Assembly (NCBI RefSeq): GCF_039548895.1
Contig: NZ_JBCLVG010000001.1
Direction: 5' to 3' (one strand)
Length of the DNA: 64,000 nucleotides
DNA from: Orlajensenia stereocauli
GTDB taxonomy: Bacteria; Actinomycetota; Actinomycetes; Actinomycetales; Microbacteriaceae
The position numbers and the translations under genes were made by a program. Position 1 is the first letter of the stretch. Every line of letters begins with the position of its first letter. The notes beneath the pieces were generated by a model that was not told where the DNA came from, made no database searches, and saw nothing but the letters and a program-made list of their open reading frames with translations. Of this stretch, positions 57,002 to 64,000 are shown piece by piece.

Positions 57002-57010
57002 TTGGCACTG

Positions 57011-57016
57011 ATTCTA
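57011..57016 (-). promoter_or_regulatory. -10 element for the tsaC-wecA-atpI operon
   Basis: TAGAAT on the minus strand, 9 bases before the tsaC ATG, so the leader would be only 2-3 bases. The rest of the 120-base gap to the ABC permease gene shows no gene I can support. Confidence 0.5.
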
Positions 57017-57121
57017 GGACGTGACGCTGAAGGGTGCCGACCCGACGCTCCCCGACGAACTCGCGGCCGCGATCCGAGAGATCTCGAAGCGCGACCGCGA
57101 GGTCGTCGGGGGGCTGGCCGA

Positions 57122-57943
57122 TCAGTGCCGGCGCGCCCTCCGAGTGAACAGCCAGGTGCCCCAGACGTACGATCCCGCGATGATGACGGCGCACCATCCG
57201 AGAGCCCACCACGGGGCCGTGCCGAGATCAGTGCCCATGAGCAGGCCGCGGATGGTCTCGATGATCGGCGTGATCGGCTGGTTCTCGGCGATCCACTGCA
57301 GCCACTCCGGCATCGTGTCGGTCGGCACGAATGCACTCGACAGGTACGGCAGGAACAGCAGCGCGAATCCGTAGCCGCTGGCCGCCTCGACGTTTCCCGC
57401 CGCCAGTCCGATCGCCGCGTACAGCCAGGTGATGGCGAGGATGAACAGAGCGATCACTCCGACGGCCGCGATCCACTCGAGCACGTTCGCCGTCGGACGG
57501 AACCCGAGGGCCAACGCGACGCCGATGACGACGGCCGTGGCGAGGAGGTTGCGGGCCAGGCTCGCGACGACATGACCCGTGAGCACGCTGATGGCTCGCA
57601 ACGGCATGGCCCTGAACCTGTCGATTATGCCGTTGGTCATGTCGTTCGCCACGTCGACGGCCGTCGACGACGCCCCGAATCCCGCACAGAGCAGGATGAT
57701 GCCCGGCACGACGTAGTTCACGTAGCCGCCATCGGGCTCGATGGCGTTGCCGAACACGAAGGTGAACAGCAGCATCAGGATCGTCGGCAGGACTATCGCC
57801 ATGATGAGCGCGTCGATGTTGCGCATGGTGTGGCGCAGGCTGCGCCCGATCATGGTCGTGGTGGTGACGGATGCCGACGGTCGACGCCCCGCTCGCACGG
57901 GACCCTGCTGCCCCGTCGTCCTGGTGATGGTCGCGGTGCTCAT
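57122..57943 (-). CDS. ABC-2 type transporter permease (DrrB-like)
   Basis: A 273-residue exporter permease with about six membrane helices and an ABC-2 core. The conserved region NYVVPGIILLCAGFGASSTA and the C-terminal WALGWCAVIIAGSYVWGTWL match daunorubicin-type DrrB proteins. It overlaps the ATPase gene by 4 bases. It probably exports a drug or lipid with the ATPase, under the divergent TetR protein. Confidence 0.9.
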   Translation of the reverse strand: MSTATITRTTGQQGPVRAGRRPSASVTTTTMIGRSLRHTMRNIDALIMAIVLPTILMLLFTFVFGNAIEPDGGYVNYVVPGIILLCAGFGASSTAVDVANDMTNGIIDRFRAMPLRAISVLTGHVVASLARNLLATAVVIGVALALGFRPTANVLEWIAAVGVIALFILAITWLYAAIGLAAGNVEAASGYGFALLFLPYLSSAFVPTDTMPEWLQWIAENQPITPIIETIRGLLMGTDLGTAPWWALGWCAVIIAGSYVWGTWLFTRRARRH

Positions 57944-58881
57944 GCCGCCACCTCCTCTCGGTTGTCAGTTCTCGCGTCGGCGCTCGTCGGATCCTCGGCA
58001 TCAGTCGCCACCCTGTGCCCGGTGAGGGCGAGGAAGACGTCGTCCATGCTGGGCTTCCGCACGACGACTCGCAGTGTCGCGGTCGCCGGATCGGCCGCGA
58101 TCACGGCGAGGGCGGCCTCGAGTCCTGCGACGGTGCCGTCCGTCGGGATCTCCAGCAGCAGGGAGTCATCGAGATCGCGCAGCTCGACGACCTCTCCCCC
58201 GACGCGCGCCTTGAGCTCGGTCGGGGTTCCCTCTGCCACGATGCTCCCGCCGTCGAGAACGAGGATGCGGTCGGCCAGGGCGTCGGCCTCCTCGAGGTAC
58301 TGCGTGGTCAACAGGATCGTGGTGCCGCGCTCGGCGAGTTCGGCGATCATCCGCCACAGTTCCTGCCTGCTCCGGGTGTCGAGCCCGGTCGTCGGCTCGT
58401 CGAGGAACACCACCGGCGGGTCGGCGACCAGGCCGAGGGCCAGGTCGAGCCGTCGGCGCATGCCGCCCGAGTAGCTTCCGACGCGTTTGCGTGCGGCGTC
58501 CGTCAGCTCGAAGCGGTCAAGCATTTCTCGCGCACGCTGCCTGGCGCCGGCCGAGGTGAATCCGGAGAGCCTGGCGAGCATGCGCAGGTTCTCCTCTCCG
58601 GTCAGCACCTGGTCGACGGCCGCATACTGGCCCGTCAGGCTGATGGCCTCGCGCACGGCTTCGGGATCTGAGGCCAGATCGGCGCCGGCCACGACGACTG
58701 TGCCCGAGTCGGCCCCGGTGAGGGTCGCCAGGACGTTGATGAGGGTGGTCTTGCCGGCGCCGTTCGGCCCGAGGAGGGCGACGATGCTGCCCGTCTCGAT
58801 GCTCAGGTCGACGCCGTCGAGCACAGTGGCGGTGCCGTAGCTCTTGCGCAGGCCACGCACCTCGATGGCTGGTGCACTCAT
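57940..58881 (-). CDS. ABC transporter ATP-binding protein (DrrA-like)
   Basis: A 313-residue ATPase. Walker A LLGPNGAGKTTLINVL (about residues 36-51), signature YSGGMRRRLDLALGL, Walker B PVVFLDEPTTGLD, and the C-terminal DrrA-type domain ending VRKPSMDDVFLALTGH. The ATG at 58881 has GGAAAGG 9 bases upstream. Expression is likely repressed through the palindrome at 58917-58950. Confidence 0.93.
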   Translation of the reverse strand: MSAPAIEVRGLRKSYGTATVLDGVDLSIETGSIVALLGPNGAGKTTLINVLATLTGADSGTVVVAGADLASDPEAVREAISLTGQYAAVDQVLTGEENLRMLARLSGFTSAGARQRAREMLDRFELTDAARKRVGSYSGGMRRRLDLALGLVADPPVVFLDEPTTGLDTRSRQELWRMIAELAERGTTILLTTQYLEEADALADRILVLDGGSIVAEGTPTELKARVGGEVVELRDLDDSLLLEIPTDGTVAGLEAALAVIAADPATATLRVVVRKPSMDDVFLALTGHRVATDAEDPTSADARTDNREEVAA

Positions 58882-58916
58882 AGTTCACAACCTTTCCGTG
58901 TAGTGGATAAACTGTC

Positions 58917-58950
58917 GTGTACTAAATACATTTGTGTGTATGGCGTACAC
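58917..58950. promoter_or_regulatory. 34-bp palindromic operator between the ABC exporter and TetR genes
   Basis: Outer arms GTGTAC and GTACAC and inner arms ATACA and TGTAT share one centre (58933.5), so 11 of 17 positions are symmetric. Its place in the divergent gap fits a TetR operator controlling both genes. The palindrome is seen, the ligand is inferred. Confidence 0.65.
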
Positions 58951-58952
58951 GT

Positions 58953-58980
58953 TTGTTTAAGTGATACACAGTTCTAGGAT
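58953..58980 (+). promoter_or_regulatory. Promoter of the TetR gene
   Basis: TTGTTT (58953-58958), a 16-base spacer, TAGGAT (58975-58980). The transcript would start near 58987, which argues for the GTG start at 59015 over the ATG at 58979. Confidence 0.5.
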
Positions 58981-59014
58981 GAGTGTCAACCCTCGAGTCG
59001 AAAGGCGGCGCATC

Positions 59015-59929
59015 GTGGCCGATGTCGAAGAAGCGCTCCCGCGCGGGATCGCGCTCACCTGGGGCGTGGCGGAGAATCCGCAGCGCGGACCCAAGCGCGA
59101 GCTCTCGATCGAGCGCATCGTCGAGACGGCCATCGAGATCGCGGATGCCGAGGGGCTCGGCGCCGTCTCGATGAGCCGCGTCGCGACCACCCTCGGCTTC
59201 ACGACGATGTCGCTGTACCGCTACGTGACCAGCAAGGACGACCTGCTCGTGCTCATGGAGGACACGGCGTCGGAGATGCCGATCCCGGCCGAGGACGACA
59301 CGCTGCCATGGCGGGACGGCGTGCGACGCTGGGTCCTCGCCGTGCGCGGCGTGTACCGCGACCACCCCTGGATCGCGCGGGTTCCGGTGCGCGGGGCGCC
59401 GATGACGCCCAACAACCTGCTCGCGGCCGACTGGCTGCTGCGGGAGCTCCGCCCGCTCCCCCTCGACGATTCCGAGAAGATGTCGAGCCTGCTGCTCCTG
59501 ACCAGTTACGTGCGAGCGACGGCAGCGCTGGAGGCCGACCTCACGGAGGCGACCGCAGCCGGCATCGCCGAGACCGCCGGCATGCAGGCGGCCCTCACGG
59601 CCCTCGTCACCCCTGAACGCTTCCCCGACCTCAGTCGCATCGTGGCCGGCGGCGGCTACACCGGCGCGCCGGTGCCCGGTGTCGCCGACGACTTCACGTT
59701 CGGTCTCGAGCGCATCCTCGACGGCATCGAGTACCACGTGGAGAACACCGACGCCCCGCCCGCGGGCTCCGGTGGCACTCCGTCTCTCGACGGCCTCGAG
59801 ATCCCACGTGACAAGGCCGTGCGCGAGGCGGCGAAGGCGCGTCGGGAGGCCGAGGCGAGGGTGCGCGAGGCGAAGAAGCGGGAGCGTGAGGAGATCAAGC
59901 GGGCGCGGGAGCGGGCGGCCAGGGCCTAG
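59015..59929 (+). CDS. TetR/AcrR family regulator with a long basic C-terminal tail
   Basis: A 304-residue repressor. The N-terminal helix-turn-helix (about residues 20-67) ends in the conserved FTTMSLYRYVTSKDDLLVLM. The ligand-binding domain follows to about residue 225. The last 45 residues are an Arg/Lys/Glu/Ala helix (AKARREAEARVREAKKRERE) that is unusual for TetR proteins. The GTG at 59015 has AAAGG 9 bases upstream and fits the promoter; an ATG at 58979 is in frame. It is divergent from the DrrAB-like exporter and probably represses it until a drug binds. Confidence 0.85.
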   Translation: MADVEEALPRGIALTWGVAENPQRGPKRELSIERIVETAIEIADAEGLGAVSMSRVATTLGFTTMSLYRYVTSKDDLLVLMEDTASEMPIPAEDDTLPWRDGVRRWVLAVRGVYRDHPWIARVPVRGAPMTPNNLLAADWLLRELRPLPLDDSEKMSSLLLLTSYVRATAALEADLTEATAAGIAETAGMQAALTALVTPERFPDLSRIVAGGGYTGAPVPGVADDFTFGLERILDGIEYHVENTDAPPAGSGGTPSLDGLEIPRDKAVREAAKARREAEARVREAKKREREEIKRARERAARA

Positions 59930-59983
59930 ACCGCCGATGCCCCAGCTGGCGGCATCCGTTCACCGGCACCGTGGCATGGAGAA

Positions 59984-60006
59984 GGAGAGCGACAGAACCG
60001 CTCTCC
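59984..60006 (+). terminator. Terminator hairpin after the TetR gene
   Basis: Perfect 8-bp arms GGAGAGCG and CGCTCTCC with a 7-base loop, followed by ACTTTC. It lies 54 bases after the stop and before the helR promoter. Confidence 0.6.
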
Positions 60007-60028
60007 ACTTTCAGGATATACGGGGCAT

Positions 60029-60065
60029 GGGGCCTTGCCGCAAGGGCCCACCAACGGCGCATACT
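60029..60065 (+). promoter_or_regulatory. RAE-like palindrome and promoter of helR
   Basis: At 60029-60049 arms GGGGCCTTGC and GCAAGGGCCC flank one C, with a single mismatch across 10 bp. The sequence resembles the rifamycin-associated element found upstream of helR and rifamycin-inactivation genes in actinomycetes. A -10-like CATACT (60060-60065) lies 19 bases after TTGCCG (60035-60040), so the palindrome covers the -35 region. It suggests induction of helR by rifamycins. Confidence 0.7.
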
Positions 60066-60104
60066 GGTCGACCGAACGCGAGTCCATCCGAACCTGGAGC
60101 AGCC

Positions 60105-62267
60105 CTGAGCGCGACCACCCACCCCGTCTTCTCCCTCCCCGACCACCTCACCGCGAAGGCCGATCCAGCCCTCATCGCCGACGACGAGCGGCAGTTCGCG
60201 GCCATCGCCCAGACCCTGGAGCAGTCGATCGCCGAGCTGTCCGTCAAGCTCGACGAGACCAGGCTGCGCCCGGGAGGCGGCGGCGAGGCCGCGCTGGAAC
60301 GCGACCTCGAGATCCACCGCATCACAGCGCGGCTGCGCACTCTGCGCCGGTTCGGGCTCGACCTGTGCCTGGGGCGCATCGTCTCCGCGGCGCATCCGGA
60401 ACCTGTCTACATCGGTCGGGTCGGGCTCACGGATGCCGACGGTCGCCGCCTGCTCGTCGACTGGCGATCGCCGGCGGCCGAGCCGTTCTTCGGCGCCACC
60501 CACGCCACACCGATGGGACTCGCCAGCCGGCGCCGGTACCGCTGGACGAACGGCCGGATCGGCGACTACTGGGACGAGGTGTTCACGCCGGAGGGACTGG
60601 TCGGCCGCGCCGCCCTCGACGACCAGTCGGCGTTCATCGCCAGCCTCGGCAGCGACCGATCGAGCCGCATGCGCGACGTGCTCGGCACCATCCAGGCCGA
60701 CCAGGACGCCATCATCCGTGCCGGTTCGCGCGGCGCCCTCGTCGTCGACGGCGGACCGGGCACCGGGAAGACCGTCGTCGCTCTGCACCGATCGGCGTAC
60801 CTCCTCTACTCGGATCCGAGGCTGGCCCACCACCACGGCGGCGTGCTGTTCGTCGGTCCGAGCCTGCCCTACCTCGACTACGTGGCCGATGTTCTCCCCG
60901 GCCTGGGCGAGGACGGCGTCGAGACCTGCACCCTGCGCAGCCTCGTGCCCGAAGGGGCGGGCGTGGGCATCGATGACGATTCCCGGGTGGCAGCACTCAA
61001 GGCCTCGGCAACGCTGCTGCGGGCCGTCGAGGCTGCCATCGGCCACTACGAGCGGCCACCGACGCGGGCCATGATCGTCGAGACGCCGTGGGCCGACATC
61101 CACCTCGCTCCCGAGGACTGGGCCGAGGCCTTCGCAGCATCCGAGGCCGGCACCTCGCACAACGACGCGCGCGATCAGGTCTGGGAGGAGCTCCTGGGCA
61201 TCCTCACCGACAGCCACGGCGACGACGAGATCGCCCCCCACCTCGTGCGCCGCGCGCTCGAGCAGAACAGCGGGCTGCGCGGAGCGTTCAACGCGGCCTG
61301 GCCGCTGCTCGATCCTGCCGGTGTCATCGGCGACCTCTGGAGCGTTCCGGCGTACCTGCACGCGTGCGCCCCGTGGCTCACCTCCGCCGAGGTCGGCGCG
61401 CTTCAGCGACCCGAGGCGAGGGCGTGGACGGCATCCGACCTCCCGTTCCTCGACGCTGCCAGGCGCCGCATCGGCGACCCGGAGGCATCGCGGCGTCGGC
61501 ATCGCCGCGACGTCGCCCTCGCCTCGGAACGCGAGTACCGCGACAGGGTCATCGACGACCTGATCGCGGCCGACGACTCCGAGCTGAAGCTCATGATGAT
61601 GCTGCGCGAACAGGACGCGCAGAACAGCCTGGTAGACGAGTCCTCGCTCCCGAGCACGGATCCCGACCTGCTCGCTGGTCCCTTCGCGCACATCGTCGTG
61701 GACGAGGCCCAGGAGCTGACTGATGCCGAGTGGCAGATGCTGCTCGCCCGGTGCCCGTCGCGCAGCTTCACCATCGTCGGCGACCGCGCCCAGGCCAGGC
61801 ACGGATTCACCGAGTCGTGGCGGCAGCGGCTGGAACGCGTCGGCATCGGCCAGGTCACGATGGCCTCGCTGAGCATCAACTACCGCACGCCCGAGGAGGT
61901 CATGGCCGAGGCCGAGCCCGTCATCAGGGCCGCGCTGCCGGACGCGAACGTCCCGACGTCCGTGCGCAGCACCGGCATCCCCGTGGAGCACGGCGCGCTC
62001 TCGGACCTCGACGCGATCCTCGATGCCTGGCTCGCCGAGCGAGGCGACGGAATCGCCTGCATCATCACCCGCGACATCGACGAGGCCGCCGTCAGGCCGA
62101 CACCCCGCATCCGTTCCCTGACGCCGGAGCTGGCCAAGGGCCTCGAGTTCGACCTGGTGGTGCTCGTCGACCCCCACACCTTCGGCACGGGCATCGATGG
62201 CGCCGTCGACCGCTACGTGGCGATGACCCGCGCCACCCAGCGGCTCGTCATCCTCACGAGCGGCTAG
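60105..62267 (+). CDS. helR: RNA polymerase recycling motor ATPase HelR (HelD family)
   Basis: A 720-residue UvrD-like ATPase that in actinomycetes removes stalled or rifamycin-bound RNA polymerase from DNA. The N-terminal segment DLPDxL-like (SLPDHLTAKADP), DWRSPAAEPFF, Walker A GGPGTGKTVVAL (about residue 217), Walker B IVVDEAQELTDAEW and the helicase motifs SINYRTPEE and YVAMTRATQRL are present. No ATG, GTG or TTG fits the start. CTG at 60105 follows GGAG by 5 bases and begins the protein exactly where relatives begin. It is controlled by the RAE-like palindrome just upstream. Adjacent exporter genes suggest a drug-response unit. Confidence 0.9.
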   Translation: MSATTHPVFSLPDHLTAKADPALIADDERQFAAIAQTLEQSIAELSVKLDETRLRPGGGGEAALERDLEIHRITARLRTLRRFGLDLCLGRIVSAAHPEPVYIGRVGLTDADGRRLLVDWRSPAAEPFFGATHATPMGLASRRRYRWTNGRIGDYWDEVFTPEGLVGRAALDDQSAFIASLGSDRSSRMRDVLGTIQADQDAIIRAGSRGALVVDGGPGTGKTVVALHRSAYLLYSDPRLAHHHGGVLFVGPSLPYLDYVADVLPGLGEDGVETCTLRSLVPEGAGVGIDDDSRVAALKASATLLRAVEAAIGHYERPPTRAMIVETPWADIHLAPEDWAEAFAASEAGTSHNDARDQVWEELLGILTDSHGDDEIAPHLVRRALEQNSGLRGAFNAAWPLLDPAGVIGDLWSVPAYLHACAPWLTSAEVGALQRPEARAWTASDLPFLDAARRRIGDPEASRRRHRRDVALASEREYRDRVIDDLIAADDSELKLMMMLREQDAQNSLVDESSLPSTDPDLLAGPFAHIVVDEAQELTDAEWQMLLARCPSRSFTIVGDRAQARHGFTESWRQRLERVGIGQVTMASLSINYRTPEEVMAEAEPVIRAALPDANVPTSVRSTGIPVEHGALSDLDAILDAWLAERGDGIACIITRDIDEAAVRPTPRIRSLTPELAKGLEFDLVVLVDPHTFGTGIDGAVDRYVAMTRATQRLVILTSG

Positions 62268-62689
62268 CCCGCGAGCGAGTCCGGGCCCGGGAGGACGTGG
62301 GCATCGCCCTGGAGCGGGCGCAGCCTGTCGGCGACGGGGAACGGGGCGCTGTAGTACACGGCCGTCGCCGTGACGTCGCCCCAGTCCTCCTTCTTGACCA
62401 GGACCCGCTCGGTGGACACCTCGACTATGCGCACGCGCAGCCAGTGGGCGTCGTCGCTGGCGCCGTCGCCACTGTCGTCGTCGTCGTCGAGCAGCAGTTC
62501 GAACGGATCGGCGAGGTAGCCGAGGCCCGTCGACTCGAGCGTCTCCTCGGCGGTGAGCCAGTCGACGGCACCGGTCACGACGCGACCGAGCAGGTCGATC
62601 ACGACGAAGCCGTCGCCGTCCGGGCGCATCCAGCCGAGCAGTTCCCTGTCGCCGCGGCGGTGCTCGATCCAGTGAGAGGGTGCAGGCAT
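62264..62689 (-). CDS. Hypothetical protein
   Basis: A 141-residue soluble protein not recognised by me. It starts WIEHRRGDRELLGWM, has a DDDDDSGDG acidic run near residue 70 and ends LPGPDSLAG. There is no signal peptide, membrane segment or metal motif. Its stop shares bases with the stop of helR (convergent). It lies 68 bases after prmC on the same strand. Similar small acidic proteins occur in Microbacteriaceae but have no known role. Confidence 0.65.
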   Translation of the reverse strand: MPAPSHWIEHRRGDRELLGWMRPDGDGFVVIDLLGRVVTGAVDWLTAEETLESTGLGYLADPFELLLDDDDDSGDGASDDAHWLRVRIVEVSTERVLVKKEDWGDVTATAVYYSAPFPVADRLRPLQGDAHVLPGPDSLAG

Positions 62690-62757
62690 GGTGTCGAGGC
62701 TAGCAACGGCGGATGCCGATCGAGGCTGGCGACAACGGATCCCGCGGCCCCGAGCGG

Positions 62758-63639
62758 TTAGCGCAGCGCCGTCGTCGCGCGGTCGCGGAAGGTCAGGTCG
62801 CGGTGATGGATGACGCAGCGCCAGCCGTCGCCGGCCAGGATGGCGGCGATGGCGGCCGACTGGTGCTCGGCGTGCTCGATCACCAGCACTCCCCCGGACC
62901 TGAGCAGGCGCAGCCCCGTGCGCGACAGCGCCGGGATGACCGAGAGTCCGTCGTCGCCGCCGTAGAGCGCCTCGTCGGGATCGTGGAAGGCGACCTCGGG
63001 ATCGGCGGGGCGCAGGCTCTCGGGGACGTAGGGCGGATTCGACGCGACGACGCTCACCGTGCCGTCGAGCTCGGGCAGGGCGTCGATCAGGTCAGCGGCC
63101 ACCAGCGTCGTGTTGTCAGCGCCGAAGTCCCGGATGTTGCGCGCGGCCCAGACGCGGGCCTCGGCGGAGCGTTCGACGGCGTAGACCCTGGCGTTCGGCA
63201 CCTCCGTCGCCATGGCGAGGGCGATCGCGCCGCTGCCGGTTCCGAGATCGACGGCGATCGGTGCAGGGGCAGCGTCGGCCCGCAGGGCGTCGATGGCGAG
63301 TTGCGCGACCATCTCCGTCTCGGGGCGCGGAATGAAGACTCCGGGTCCGACGTGCAGCTCGAGGGCCCGGAACGGCGCCAGGCCGGTGATGTGCTGCAGG
63401 GGTTCCCGGGTGGCCCGGCGAGCGATGAGCGAGCGGATGCTGGCGGCATCCGTCGCCGACACCGTGCCGCCCAGGATGAGACGGGCCTGCAGACCGCCGC
63501 GGCTGAGCTCCAGCACGTGACCGAGCAGAAGCTGCGCGTCGATCTCGGGCGAGATGACGCCTGCCGCTTCGAGCGTGGCGACGGACTCATCGAGCAGTTC
63601 GCCCAGGGGAAGTCCCTCGTCGCTTTTCGTCATATTCAC
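62758..63639 (-). CDS. prmC: Peptide chain release factor N5-glutamine methyltransferase
   Basis: A 293-residue SAM-dependent enzyme that methylates the GGQ glutamine of release factors. SAM-binding VDLGTGSGAIALAM (about residue 163) and the catalytic NPPY (VVASNPPYVPESL) are intact. The GTG at 63639 lies 7 bases after TACATT, leaderless type. An ATG two codons later is an alternative. prfA is not beside it, cysK being divergent instead, and the usual downstream neighbour tsaC is 5.7 kb away. Confidence 0.96.
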   Translation of the reverse strand: MNMTKSDEGLPLGELLDESVATLEAAGVISPEIDAQLLLGHVLELSRGGLQARLILGGTVSATDAASIRSLIARRATREPLQHITGLAPFRALELHVGPGVFIPRPETEMVAQLAIDALRADAAPAPIAVDLGTGSGAIALAMATEVPNARVYAVERSAEARVWAARNIRDFGADNTTLVAADLIDALPELDGTVSVVASNPPYVPESLRPADPEVAFHDPDEALYGGDDGLSVIPALSRTGLRLLRSGGVLVIEHAEHQSAAIAAILAGDGWRCVIHHRDLTFRDRATTALR

Positions 63640-63646
63640 GTGAAGG

Positions 63647-63652
63647 AATGTA
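63647..63652 (-). promoter_or_regulatory. -10 element for prmC, leaderless
   Basis: TACATT on the minus strand, 7 bases before the GTG at 63639, no ribosome binding site. Confidence 0.4.
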
Positions 63653-63683
63653 ACGCACTCGCCTGAGCGCGACCGGCGACCGT

Positions 63684-63710
63684 AGTCTGAACGAAGCCGC
63701 GCTTCGTTCC
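63684..63710 (+). promoter_or_regulatory. cysK promoter -10 and adjoining perfect palindrome
   Basis: TAGTCT (63684-63689) is a likely -10. It is followed at once by perfect 9-bp arms GAACGAAGC (63690-63698) and GCTTCGTTC (63702-63710) with a 3-base loop, placing a stem-loop at the very 5' end of the transcript. It may be an operator or an mRNA-stabilising hairpin. Confidence 0.5.
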
Positions 63711-63726
63711 TTCGGCGCCGCCGATG

Positions 63727-63752
63727 CGCCAGTGCCGCCAGTGTCGCCAGTG
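63727..63752 (+). repeat. Three 9-bp direct repeats in the cysK leader
   Basis: CGCCAGTG occurs at 63727, 63736 and 63745 with one variable base between copies. The last copy abuts the AAAGG ribosome site at 63753-63757. Confidence 0.7.
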
Positions 63753-63764
63753 AAAGGTCACCCC

Positions 63765-64000
63765 ATGTCGCAGATATACTCGAGCATCACCGACGTCGTC
63801 GGGCGCACGCCGCTCGTTCGCCTGAACCGCATCACCGAGGGCGCTGGCGCCACCGTGCTGGCCAAGCTCGAGTTCTACAATCCGTCGGCCAGCGTCAAGG
63901 ACCGCCTGGGAGTCGCCATCGTCGATGCAGCCGAGGCATCGGGTGAACTGGCGGCCGGCGGCACCATCGTCGAGGCCACGAGTGGAAACACCGGCATCGC
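63765..64000 (+). CDS. cysK: Cysteine synthase A, 3' end cut by the window
   Basis: O-acetylserine sulfhydrylase that makes cysteine from O-acetylserine and sulfide, PLP-dependent. 78 residues are visible. ITDVVGRTPLVRLNR at the N-terminus, the PLP-lysine motif PSASVKDRLG (Lys about residue 45) and the TSGNTGI substrate loop are diagnostic. The ATG at 63765 has AAAGG 7 bases upstream. It is divergent from prmC. Confidence 0.95.
   Translation, partial: MSQIYSSITDVVGRTPLVRLNRITEGAGATVLAKLEFYNPSASVKDRLGVAIVDAAEASGELAAGGTIVEATSGNTGI

Noticed and set aside
57021..57374. Possible short plus-strand gene beginning in the tsaC upstream gap
   Set aside because: Its start looks like plausible protein for about 40 residues, but it then runs antisense through the ABC permease gene, has no ribosome site and overlaps the tsaC promoter region.
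59895..62177. 760-residue minus-strand open frame opposite helR
   Set aside because: An antisense shadow of helR. The product is low-complexity, and the plus strand carries complete ATPase motifs.
57002..62757. Genomic island with mobile elements
   Set aside because: No transposase, integrase, tRNA or flanking direct repeat was seen, and base composition looks like the rest. Only the gene order suggests insertion.

Overview
The window is about 64 kb of uniformly GC-rich, densely coding DNA whose gene families (Rip1/RseP next to dxr, a sua5-wecA-atpIBEFHAGDC run, CGNR regulators, DUF4192, HelR, an SCO7613-type membrane protein) point to an actinobacterium, most likely Micrococcales/Microbacteriaceae. 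The family placement is inferred from gene content, not from a 16S sequence. I found 54 protein genes and no rRNA, tRNA, CRISPR array, insertion sequence or phage gene. Many genes start 6-7 bases after a -10-like hexamer with no Shine-Dalgarno sequence, which suggests frequent leaderless transcription.

Layout. 1-11.9 kb: the end of a thiolase gene, a giant polytopic membrane protein, rseP and dxr separated by an opposite-strand epimerase, an acyltransferase, a secreted cysteine-rich protein, a CGNR regulator with a duplicated operator, a small hypothetical gene and an OsmC protein. 11.9-19.9 kb: GABA transaminase, an asparaginase-like gene, a PotDABC-like polyamine importer and alanine dehydrogenase. 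20-37.8 kb: one block of nine co-directional genes on the minus strand, encoding an FHA protein, PP2C phosphatase, Ser/Thr kinase with an Fn3-like ectodomain, a 1974-residue Ig/cadherin-like plus Fn3 surface protein, MoxR ATPase, DUF58 protein, a transglutaminase-fold protein that has lost its catalytic Cys and His, a zinc-ribbon FHA protein and an EccC-like FtsK/SpoIIIE ATPase. This matches and extends the PFNA cluster described in Bifidobacterium and is the most interesting system here. 38-41.3 kb: an Lrp regulator, a class III aminotransferase and a PuuB-like oxidase, a second polyamine catabolic unit.

41.3-47.3 kb: DUF4192, aldo/keto reductase, metallo-hydrolase, an alkylation-repair pair (ogt-tag), yaaA and a P-loop kinase. 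47.3-57 kb: the complete F1Fo ATP synthase operon preceded by atpI, wecA and tsaC/sua5. 57-62.7 kb: a defence-like insert between tsaC and prmC, made of a DrrAB-type ABC exporter with a divergent TetR regulator, and a HelR RNA-polymerase-recycling ATPase preceded by a palindrome that looks like a rifamycin-associated element. 62.7-64 kb: a small hypothetical gene, prmC, and the start of cysK.

How it fits together: the polyamine importer, GabT, the aminotransferase and the oxidase form a putrescine-to-GABA-to-succinate semialdehyde route, probably under the Lrp protein, and Ald handles alanine made by pyruvate-linked transamination. The PFNA-like block looks like a phospho-signalling module (kinase, phosphatase, two FHA readers) coupled to an envelope machine (surface protein, MoxR/DUF58, pseudo-transglutaminase, FtsK-type motor). 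The HelR and ABC exporter genes look like an antibiotic-response pair.
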